Assembly: GCA_900314975.1 (NCBI GenBank)
Contig: OMXI01000015.1
Span: 1 to 59,577, forward strand
Length of the DNA stretch: 59,577 nucleotides
Reading direction: 5' to 3'
Origin: an uncultured Eubacteriales bacterium
GTDB taxonomy: Bacteria; Bacillota; Clostridia; Oscillospirales; Ruminococcaceae
Shown here: piece by piece, positions 35,418 through 42,173 of the stretch
How positions within the stretch are numbered: position 1 is the stretch's first letter
How the letters are laid out: every line of letters begins with the position of its first letter
Program-made: the position numbers and the translations under genes
The notes under the pieces: generated by a model
Databases searched by the model: none
What the model was told of the DNA's origin: nothing
What the model saw: only the letters and a program-made list of their open reading frames with translations

Positions 35418-35702
35418 ATGACAAAGGCAGAACTGGTTAGCAAGATCGCTGAAAAAGGCGGCTATACTAAGAAGGATGCTGAAAAGGCACTTTCAACTGT
35501 AGTTGGATCTATCACAGATGTACTTACAGCAGGCGACAAGGTTACACTTATCGGCTTCGGTACTTTTGAGGTACGTCAGAGAAAGGCTAAGAAGGGCATC
35601 AACCCAAGCACAAAGCAGCCTGTAAAGATCCCTGCAAAGAAGGTTCCTGCATTTAAGGCAGGCAAGGCACTCAAGGAAGCAGTTGCTAAGAAAAAGAAGT
35701 AA
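35418..35702 (+). CDS. hup: HU family DNA-binding protein
   Basis: 94 aa, a complete HU: N-terminal helices (MTKAELVSKIAEKGGYTKKDAEKAL, about 1-25), GFGTFEVRQRKAKKG leading into the beta arm, PAKKVPAFKAGKALKEAV and a lysine tail. It wraps and bends DNA as a dimer. The codon use (GCT, AAG, CTT, ACA) is strongly biased, as expected for an abundant protein. RBS AGGAGG, ATG at 35418; 40 nt after mazG. Confidence 0.97.
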   Translation: MTKAELVSKIAEKGGYTKKDAEKALSTVVGSITDVLTAGDKVTLIGFGTFEVRQRKAKKGINPSTKQPVKIPAKKVPAFKAGKALKEAVAKKKK

Positions 35703-35712
35703 TTGAGAATTA

Positions 35713-35742
35713 GAGCCTGGCTTTTCAGTCAGGTTCTTTTTT
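35713..35742 (+). terminator. Terminator after HU
   Basis: Stem GAGCCTG (35713-35719) with CAGGTTC (35730-35736, one G-U), then six T. The rqcP RBS follows at once, so some read-through is needed or rqcP has weak expression. Confidence 0.65.
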
Positions 35743-35758
35743 CTGATTGAGGTATGAT

Positions 35759-36001
35759 ATGAGACTTGATAAATACTTGAAGGTCTCGCGCATCATCAAG
35801 CGCAGGACCGTTGCAAACGAGGCGTGTGATGCGGGAAAGATACTTGTAGGGGATAAAGCCGCAAGAGCGTCGTATGATGTTAAGATAGGCGATATAATCA
35901 CTATAAATATGGGGCAAAAGCCTCTTAAGGTCAGAGTGCTCGGAGTAAGCGAGCATGCGACAAAGGACACTGCCTGCGAAAACTACGAGGTAATCGGTTA
36001 A
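35759..36001 (+). CDS. rqcP: S4-domain protein RqcP (YabO/Hsp15-like)
   Basis: 80 aa, a bare S4 RNA-binding domain: MRLDKYLKVSRIIKRRTVANEACDAGKI-like start, then KIGDIITINMG and a C-terminal LKVRVLGV. RqcP works with RqcH on stalled 50S subunits in C-terminal alanine tailing. The ATG at 35759 is preferred (GAGGT upstream; proteins of the family start MRLDK); an in-frame TTG at 35747 would overlap the RBS. Confidence 0.9.
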   Translation: MRLDKYLKVSRIIKRRTVANEACDAGKILVGDKAARASYDVKIGDIITINMGQKPLKVRVLGVSEHATKDTACENYEVIG

Positions 36002-36029
36002 ACAGGCAAGCACAAAGAGGAAATTTAAA

Positions 36030-36980
36030 ATGAAGAAAAATATCGCAGCAGCGCTGGCTGCAGTTTGTGTTGCAGCAGCGTGTATAACGGGCTGCAGCGA
36101 GGATAGCAGCATTATGCCGCGTGAGGTCTTTACAGAGCCTGCGCAGCAGACAGAGCAAACTACATCACAAACGCAAAGCGAAACACAAACCACAACTACA
36201 GCATCTACCACTACCACGACCACCACAACAACTACAACAACGACCACGACTACCACCACAACGACAACGACCACTCCGCCTCCGACAACTACAACTACCA
36301 CCACTGCTAAAACGTCCGCTGCAAAGCCGACTGCAACGACAAAGCAGACCGCTGCGACAAAGCAGACAACAGCAGTTTCAAGGATAAGCGGAACGTCTGC
36401 AAATGTGGCTTTCTATAAACAGTACCTGTTCGTTATGGGAGACTCTGTTGCAAGCGGATATGCCGCATACGGACGCATACCTGCCGCACACAGCGTTGCA
36501 AAGGTCAATGTCTCGGCACGCAGCGCAGATTATCAGATACCGCTGGCAAAGTCGGCAAATTCGCCGCTTATACTCACCTCAATGGGCATGAACGACTGGG
36601 GAGTTTCGACAAACACGTTTATCACAAGCTATACGGCGTTTCTGAAAAAGCTTCGCGCACAGCTGCCAAACAGCGTTATCCTTGTCGGTGCGATAACTCC
36701 GACAGCCGCTGTCAATAAGTATCCAAACGTCAGCCCGAGAGTCGTAACGAGCCATAATATCGGTCTTAAGAATATGGTCAAGTCGTTCAATGACCCGAAA
36801 ATTATCTACTTTGACGCATACAGCGTTGTCGTGGGCAATGATGGCACCTATATGCAGCCGCAGTACGCTGCCGCTGACGGACTTCACCTGCAGCCTGCGG
36901 CGTATGACGCGCTTTTGAACGCTATGGCGGTAGTGCTTGACCAAAATGGTGCAAAAGAGAAAATTCTTGCATACAAGTAG
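36030..36980 (+). CDS. SGNH-hydrolase lipoprotein with poly-threonine linker (array member 1)
   Basis: 316 aa. Signal peptide with lipobox ITGC (C22), then a linker of about 75 residues that is almost pure Thr (about residues 52-90, with PPP in the middle) followed by TKQT repeats. The SGNH domain (about 130-316) has GDSVASG (nucleophile Ser), MGMNDWG (block III Asn) and ADGLHL (Asp-His), so it looks catalytically intact. It is probably a membrane-anchored esterase or acyl-hydrolase acting on wall or dietary glycans; substrate unknown. RBS AGAGGA, ATG 36030. First of four similar genes; 28 nt from rqcP. Confidence 0.88.
   Translation: MKKNIAAALAAVCVAAACITGCSEDSSIMPREVFTEPAQQTEQTTSQTQSETQTTTTASTTTTTTTTTTTTTTTTTTTTTTTPPPTTTTTTTAKTSAAKPTATTKQTAATKQTTAVSRISGTSANVAFYKQYLFVMGDSVASGYAAYGRIPAAHSVAKVNVSARSADYQIPLAKSANSPLILTSMGMNDWGVSTNTFITSYTAFLKKLRAQLPNSVILVGAITPTAAVNKYPNVSPRVVTSHNIGLKNMVKSFNDPKIIYFDAYSVVVGNDGTYMQPQYAAADGLHLQPAAYDALLNAMAVVLDQNGAKEKILAYK
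36196..36308 (+). repeat. ACN triplet repeat coding poly-Thr
   Basis: About 38 codons, nearly all ACN, but mixed (ACC, ACG, ACA, ACT) rather than one pure triplet, so the tract is kept at protein level rather than by recent slippage. Confidence 0.85.
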
Positions 36981-36998
36981 CGCAAATGCGTTACTATC

Positions 36999-37029
36999 AA
37001 GGAGAACAGACAGGCTGTTCTCCTTTTTT
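36999..37029 (+). terminator. Rho-independent terminator
   Basis: Stem AAGGAGAACA (36999-37008) with TGTTCTCCTT (37016-37025), perfect 10 bp, then T to 37029. Confidence 0.93.
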
Positions 37030-37032
37030 GTG

Positions 37033-37061
37033 TTGACTTTTGGCGAACAAAGTGTTATAAT
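37033..37061 (+). promoter_or_regulatory. Promoter of SGNH array member 2
   Basis: TTGACT at 37033-37038, 17-nt spacer, TATAAT at 37056-37061, extended -10 TG at 37053. Start near 37068. Confidence 0.85.
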
Positions 37062-37093
37062 GTAAAAATCAAAAACGAAAAGAGGAAAGTATT

Positions 37094-38479
37094 TTGAGCA
37101 AAAAGATTTTTACGGCGGTGCTTTGTGTGTGCCTTGCAGCATTCCAGCTTACAGGCTGCGGCAATGACATTACCAACACCGGCGACATTTCAAAAGCCGA
37201 GCAGACGACCACGACGGCTGATTCCTCGATACCTGAGGATTCCTCAAGCCAGAGCGACAGCAGCGCGGCAGAGGTCTCTATAAAGGAGTATGCGGTCAGC
37301 GTTTCAGTCGGCGAGGAGTATACCGCGCAAAAGCTGTGTGAGCTTGCGGTTGGTAATGCGGACAGCACCTACACCTTTGATGACGGCACGAACAGCAAAA
37401 AGTTCGATAAGGCAGAATCGTCAGTTATCAACGTTACCTCCGAGGACAGAGACGGCAATAAGTCGCATATCGTTATCAAGGTGATCGCAGCCGACCATAC
37501 AGCGCCTGTTTTTGAGGGCGTAAAGGATATCGTTGTCGATTTCGGCGCACCAGTTGACTTGAAGTCGGGCGTTACCGCAAAGGACGACCTTGACGGCGAG
37601 GTCAGCTTCACCGTAGCGTATGACGAAAATGACCTTGATACAGGTGCGGTAGGCAAGCACAACCTTACATATACCGCAAAGGACAGTGCGGGCAATATCG
37701 CTACCGCAAGCGCGACTATCGAGGTCAAGGCTGTTACGACCAAGCAGACTACGCAGCAGACGACCAAGCAGACGACCAAGCAGACCACAAAGCAGACGAC
37801 TGCAACAAAGGCAACACAGGCTCCCGTAACACAGAGCGTGACACAGGGCACGACAAAGGCAGCCGCAGGCAGTTCGTCAAACGTAAAGTTCTATCAGGAC
37901 AGGCTTTATGTAGCAGGTGATTCTATCGCGTACGGCTTCTGCGCTTATGGGTATATCCCTGTAGAGCATAATATCGCGCAGGGCAGCCTTGCGATGAGAA
38001 ACTACACCTCGTACGGCTGGTTTAATGTCAACGGCAAGCAGATGAGATGCATGGACGCTGTTGTTGCACGTCAGCCAAAGCTGCTGTACGTTTCAATGGG
38101 TATGAACGACATCAATATCACCGATGCGCAGACCTATGCAAACAATTATGTGGGCTTTTTGAAGCAGGTAAGAGCAAAGGTGCCGAACTGTATAATCGTT
38201 GCGGCGAATATCACACCTACCGAGGCGAGAAGAACCGATTTCAGCGTAACAAAGATAAGAAACTGCAATCTGCTTATGCAAAATGCGGTCAAGGCTATGA
38301 ATGACCCTAACATCATTCTGTTTGATGCATACAGCGTAGTTTCCGCAGGCGGTACATATATGGCAAGCGGCTACGGCGCAGGCGACGGGCTGCACCTTGC
38401 AGGTCACGTTTATCAGAAGCTGCTCAACAGCCTTGCTATCGTGCTTGACCAGTACGGCGTTAAGCAGAGGCTGTCGTAA
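37094..38479 (+). CDS. SGNH-hydrolase lipoprotein with Ig-like domain and TKQT linker (array member 2)
   Basis: 461 aa. Lipobox LTGC (C22); Ser/Asp/Glu-rich spacer; a beta domain at about 65-130 (YAVSVSVGEEYTAQKLCELA); an Ig-like domain at about 135-215 with the DUF5011-type pattern HTAPVFEGVKDI, SGVTAKDDLDGEV and HNLTYTAKDSAGNIA; a linker of TKQT repeats (about 216-255); then SGNH with GDSIAYGF, VSMGMNDIN and GDGLHL. Start TTG at 37094 after GAGGAAAG. Paralogue of the gene at 39483 over the full length. Confidence 0.88.
   Translation: MSKKIFTAVLCVCLAAFQLTGCGNDITNTGDISKAEQTTTTADSSIPEDSSSQSDSSAAEVSIKEYAVSVSVGEEYTAQKLCELAVGNADSTYTFDDGTNSKKFDKAESSVINVTSEDRDGNKSHIVIKVIAADHTAPVFEGVKDIVVDFGAPVDLKSGVTAKDDLDGEVSFTVAYDENDLDTGAVGKHNLTYTAKDSAGNIATASATIEVKAVTTKQTTQQTTKQTTKQTTKQTTATKATQAPVTQSVTQGTTKAAAGSSSNVKFYQDRLYVAGDSIAYGFCAYGYIPVEHNIAQGSLAMRNYTSYGWFNVNGKQMRCMDAVVARQPKLLYVSMGMNDINITDAQTYANNYVGFLKQVRAKVPNCIIVAANITPTEARRTDFSVTKIRNCNLLMQNAVKAMNDPNIILFDAYSVVSAGGTYMASGYGAGDGLHLAGHVYQKLLNSLAIVLDQYGVKQRLS
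37734..37812 (+). repeat. 12-bp tandem repeats coding TKQT
   Basis: ACGACCAAGCAG and close variants are repeated about six times, coding (T)TKQT units of the linker. Confidence 0.8.
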
Positions 38480-38501
38480 AGGCTAAAATATGACTTTTTA
38501 A

Positions 38502-38531
38502 GGGAGCATTTTTGTTAAAAAGTGCTCTCTT
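38502..38531 (+). terminator. Rho-independent terminator
   Basis: GAGCATTTTT (38504-38513) pairs with AAAAAGTGCTC (38517-38527), then TCTTTGTTTT. Confidence 0.7.
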
Positions 38532-38538
38532 TGTTTTA

Positions 38539-38567
38539 TTGACAAAATGCGACAACGGTGGTAAAAT
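38539..38567 (+). promoter_or_regulatory. Promoter of SGNH array members 3 and 4
   Basis: TTGACA at 38539-38544, 17-nt spacer, TAAAAT at 38562-38567. Confidence 0.8.
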
Positions 38568-38609
38568 AACAAGTGTATGTGTTAACAAAAAGAATTTTGG
38601 AGGAACACT

Positions 38610-39452
38610 ATGATAAAAAAGACAGCAGCATTGATCATCACTGCCGCACTTGCGCTTGGCATATTCACAGGCTGCGGTAACGAGATAAAGGGTCACGAGG
38701 CGAAGATCATCAAGCAGAGCGATTCGAGCGAGCAGCAGGTGACAAATAAAGAGATAAAACCGCTGTACGACGCAAGCGCTGAAAAAGCAAAGGATATCGA
38801 CTATCTCAAAGCCGACAATATGCAGTTTTATTTTGACAGACTTGTTGTTGCAGGCGATTCTATCGCAAACGGCTGGCAGTATTATAACATTCTGCCCAAA
38901 AACAGAAGCATAGCTTACGGCGGTCTTTCGACATTCGGCTTTTCTGTGTGGGAATACGACACCACGGGAACGACACTTAGTATGCAGGACACGCTGAAAA
39001 AGGTCAACCCGACACTTTTGTATATCTGCCTTGGTATGAATGACGTGAACCAGATATCTGCCGAACAGTATGTACAGCAGTATAAAGAGCTTTTGCAAAG
39101 CATAAAACAGATAGTACCCGACTGCCTTGTGGTAGTGCAGAGCATAACACCTGTTGCGTCGACCAACGAGTATCCCAAGATAACCAACGATGCGATAAAA
39201 AGGTATAATTCAAAGCTGCAGGAAATGCTTGCATCGCTTGGCAGGGAGGACATAATCTACTTTAATGCCTACAAGTCTTTGCTTGACGATAAGGGTATGA
39301 TGGACCTCAAATATGACGCGGGCGACGGACTGCATATCAATACGGACGCATATAAAAAGCTGCTTGAGGATCTGAGCAAGCGTCTTAATATGGAAATGGC
39401 AAAGCAGCGCCTTGAGGCATATGATGAACAGCGCGGGCAAAACAATCAGTAA
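38610..39452 (+). CDS. SGNH-hydrolase lipoprotein, short form (array member 3)
   Basis: 280 aa. Lipobox FTGC (C22), then only about 60 residues before the catalytic domain, without Thr repeats or Ig domain. SGNH motifs: GDSIANGW, LGMNDVN and GDGLHI. Sequence YFDRLVVAGDSIA is shared with the other array members (FYQDRLYVAGDSIA). RBS GGAGG, ATG 38610. The C-terminus ends in a charged, Gln-rich tail. The next array gene starts 30 nt later, likely the same transcript. Confidence 0.88.
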   Translation: MIKKTAALIITAALALGIFTGCGNEIKGHEAKIIKQSDSSEQQVTNKEIKPLYDASAEKAKDIDYLKADNMQFYFDRLVVAGDSIANGWQYYNILPKNRSIAYGGLSTFGFSVWEYDTTGTTLSMQDTLKKVNPTLLYICLGMNDVNQISAEQYVQQYKELLQSIKQIVPDCLVVVQSITPVASTNEYPKITNDAIKRYNSKLQEMLASLGREDIIYFNAYKSLLDDKGMMDLKYDAGDGLHINTDAYKKLLEDLSKRLNMEMAKQRLEAYDEQRGQNNQ

Positions 39453-39482
39453 ACTTATTCCAAGCTAATTGGGGGAAACGGT

Positions 39483-40790
39483 ATGAAAAAGAAAAGTATA
39501 AGGCTTACCGCGGCGGCGGGCGCGATAGCTCTGGCACTCACAGGCTGCGGCAGCGACGTTTCGCAAAGAGCGCTTGATGAAGGCTCAAGCGGTGCGGTCG
39601 ATGCATCGGCATCAACGTACAGCATAAGTGCCGAGGTCAACACTGCTTATTCGGCACAAAAGCTGGGCGAGCTTGCAACGCTGGGCGACGGCTACAAGTT
39701 TGAGTTTACAGACAGCGAGAATGATGTGAGATTCAGCACGCTTGGCAAGAGCTTTGTGACCGTCAAAGCCACGCACGGCTCCGAATCAAAGGTAGTGACC
39801 CTCAACGTTACGGTCATGGATACCACAAGCCCTGTTTTCAACGGAATTAAGAATATCAAGATAAATGCGGGCGAAACGCCTGACCTCAGAAGCGGCGTGA
39901 CTGTTACCGATAATTTCGACCAGAATGTTGAGTTTACAGTTACATTCGATAAGGACGACAAGGACACAGGCGCACCCGGCGAGCATATCATCACATATGT
40001 TGCAAAGGATTCCTCGGGGAACGTTGCATCAAGGAAAGCAACGCTCACCGTTACGGGCGAGACCAAGCAGACCACCGTGACTACCCAGACGACCACAGCA
40101 CCGCAGCCGACAGAAACTGAACCCACGGGTACAAAAGCTCCCGACCCAAGCGGCAAATCCGACAACGTCAAGTTCTATCAGGACAGGATAGTTATCGCAG
40201 GCGATTCGATAGCCTACGGATTCTGCGCTTACGGCTATGTGCCTTACGAGCATAACATCGCAAAGGGAAGCACCGCAATGCGCAATTACAGCGATACCAG
40301 CCTGTTTATGTTTGACCCCACAGGCACATCTCTGCCGATGATGGACGCTATCAAGGCGGTCAGACCGAGCCTGCTTTACATCTCAATGGGTATGAACGAC
40401 GTAAACCTTATCGACGCGGAGACTTACACCGCAAACTATAAGGAGTTTATTCAGAAAGCCAAGCAGCAGGTGCCAGACTGCATAATGGTCGCAGCGACCA
40501 TAACACCGATCTCTGCGGCATCGAATTTTACCGATATCAACAAGATAAGAGCCTGCAACGAGGGCGTAAAGAAAATGGTCGAGGAAATGAACGACCCCAA
40601 TGTTATCCTATTTGACGCGTACAGCGTTATCGTGGGCGACGACGGAATGTACTCCGCACCCAATACCACAGGTCCCGACGGCATACATCTTTCGGGCGCG
40701 TGCTACGAAAAACTGCTTGCAAACCTTGCAGTCCGCCTTGACCAGTTCGGTGCAAAGGATAAGATCACGCAGATAGAAGCAAAAAGATGA
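39483..40790 (+). CDS. SGNH-hydrolase lipoprotein with Ig-like domain (array member 4)
   Basis: 435 aa. Lipobox LTGC (C21); a beta domain (YSISAEVNTAYSAQKLGELA, about 40-105); an Ig-like domain at about 110-190 (DTTSPVFNGIKNI, SGVTVTDNFDQNV, HIITYVAKDSSGNVAS); a short Thr/Pro linker; SGNH with GDSIAYGF, ISMGMNDVN and PDGIHL. The C-terminal 215 residues closely match array member 2, so the two arose by duplication with divergence of the linker. RBS GGGGGAAA, ATG at 39483. Confidence 0.88.
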   Translation: MKKKSIRLTAAAGAIALALTGCGSDVSQRALDEGSSGAVDASASTYSISAEVNTAYSAQKLGELATLGDGYKFEFTDSENDVRFSTLGKSFVTVKATHGSESKVVTLNVTVMDTTSPVFNGIKNIKINAGETPDLRSGVTVTDNFDQNVEFTVTFDKDDKDTGAPGEHIITYVAKDSSGNVASRKATLTVTGETKQTTVTTQTTTAPQPTETEPTGTKAPDPSGKSDNVKFYQDRIVIAGDSIAYGFCAYGYVPYEHNIAKGSTAMRNYSDTSLFMFDPTGTSLPMMDAIKAVRPSLLYISMGMNDVNLIDAETYTANYKEFIQKAKQQVPDCIMVAATITPISAASNFTDINKIRACNEGVKKMVEEMNDPNVILFDAYSVIVGDDGMYSAPNTTGPDGIHLSGACYEKLLANLAVRLDQFGAKDKITQIEAKR

Positions 40791-40800
40791 TATTTTACAG

Positions 40801-40831
40801 AAAAGAGCGCTTGAAAAGGGCGCTCTTTTTT
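40801..40831 (+). terminator. Rho-independent terminator ending the SGNH array
   Basis: Perfect stem AAAAGAGCGC (40801-40810) with GCGCTCTTTT (40820-40829) and a T run to 40831. Confidence 0.92.
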
Positions 40832-40843
40832 ATGCTCAAAAAC

Positions 40844-40872
40844 TTTACTTTTGAGCAGCAGTGTGATATAAT
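40844..40872 (+). promoter_or_regulatory. Promoter of the aminotransferase
   Basis: TTTACT at 40844-40849, 17-nt spacer, TATAAT at 40867-40872, with TG of an extended -10 at 40864. Confidence 0.75.
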
Positions 40873-40934
40873 ATAAATGTATGTTTCGGCGTGACAGAGC
40901 CGAAAAATCTATCAACGAAAGGTATGAAAAAACT

Positions 40935-42128
40935 ATGGATTACAGATTTTCACAGAAGGTATCAAATCTTAAAGCATCCGCGATAAGAGAGATACTCAAG
41001 TTCACATCAGACCCCGAGGTCATCTCCTTTGCCGCAGGCAACCCTGCACCGGAGGCTTTCCCTACGCAGACACTTACCGATATTTCAAAGGAGATTTTCG
41101 AGCAGGACCCTATTCTCGCACTTCAGTACAGCATCTCCGAGGGCTATACGCCCCTGCGTGACCTGCTCAAAAAAGAGCTTGAAAAGAAGGGCGAGTTCGA
41201 CCCCGCAAGAGACGACCTTATCATCACAAGCGGCGCACAGCAGGCTAACGAGCTTGCGGCAAAGGTGCTTTGTGACGAGCATGACGTGCTTGTAGCCGAG
41301 GCTCCGTCGTTTATCGGCTCGCTCAATGCGTTCAAGTCATATAACGTAGACCTCAAGGGCGTGACTCTGCAGCAGGACGGTATGGACATTGCCGAGCTTG
41401 AAAGCGTGCTTGCAAAGGGCAATGTAAAGCTTATCTACATTATCTCCAATTTCCAGAACCCGACAGGCAGAACCACCAGCCTTGAAAAGAGAAAGGCGAT
41501 ATACGAGCTTGCAAAGAAATACGGCTCTATGATACTTGAGGACAACCCGTACGGCGACCTGCGCATTGCGGGCGAGAGTATCCCGTCTATAAAGAGTATG
41601 GACAAAGACGGCATAGTTATGTATTCAAGAACGTTCTCAAAGATTCTCGCACCCGGTATAAGAGTAGGCTACATCAGCGCACCAAAAGAGGTCATCGGCA
41701 AAATGGTCGTGTGCAAGCAGGTTTCCGACGTTCACTCAAACATCTGGGCGCAGCTGCTCGCGTATAAGTTTATGCAGACAGTTGACATAAACGCGCATAT
41801 CAAGGGCTTGCAGGCTATCTACCGCAAAAAGTGCGATTTGATGATAAGCGAGATGAAAAAGAATTTCTCGTCAAAGATAAAGTACGAGGTGCCGCAGGGC
41901 GGACTGTTCATCTGGTGTACTCTGCCTGATGACTGCGATATGCCTGCGTTCTGCAAAAAGGCAGTAAGCGAGTATAAGGTCGCTGTAGTACCCGGCAACG
42001 CATTTATGATAAGCGAGTCGGATAAGACGACCTCGTTCAGACTTAATTTCTCCACACCGACAGACGAGCAGATAATCAAGGGCTGCGAGCTTCTTGGCAA
42101 GCTGTCAAAGGATATGTTCGGTGAATAA
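40935..42128 (+). CDS. PLP-dependent class I/II aminotransferase
   Basis: 397 aa fold-type I enzyme. The N-terminal NLKASAIREILKF, then ISFAAGNPAPEAFP, LQYSISEGYTPLR, ISNFQNPTGRT, DNPYGDLR, and the PLP lysine K236 in SRTFSKILAPGIRVGYI identify the branch of 2-aminoadipate aminotransferase/LysN and MocR-like stand-alone enzymes. The exact amino donor is not readable. The start is ATG 40935, with a rather distant RBS (AAAGG, 12 nt). Followed by an FtsX permease after 45 nt. Confidence 0.88.
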   Translation: MDYRFSQKVSNLKASAIREILKFTSDPEVISFAAGNPAPEAFPTQTLTDISKEIFEQDPILALQYSISEGYTPLRDLLKKELEKKGEFDPARDDLIITSGAQQANELAAKVLCDEHDVLVAEAPSFIGSLNAFKSYNVDLKGVTLQQDGMDIAELESVLAKGNVKLIYIISNFQNPTGRTTSLEKRKAIYELAKKYGSMILEDNPYGDLRIAGESIPSIKSMDKDGIVMYSRTFSKILAPGIRVGYISAPKEVIGKMVVCKQVSDVHSNIWAQLLAYKFMQTVDINAHIKGLQAIYRKKCDLMISEMKKNFSSKIKYEVPQGGLFIWCTLPDDCDMPAFCKKAVSEYKVAVVPGNAFMISESDKTTSFRLNFSTPTDEQIIKGCELLGKLSKDMFGE

Positions 42129-42173
42129 AAATAAAGACTGAAAGGGCGAGATGTTCAGAAAAGGGGTGGTGGT

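Noticed and set aside
35729-36304. Minus-strand frame rich in Val (runs of V)
   Set aside because: It is the reverse complement of the ACN repeat that codes poly-Thr in the SGNH lipoprotein; no RBS and no family features.
36196-36308. Possible CRISPR-like or microsatellite array
   Set aside because: The repeat is a continuous run of ACN codons in frame without spacers, so it is a low-complexity linker.
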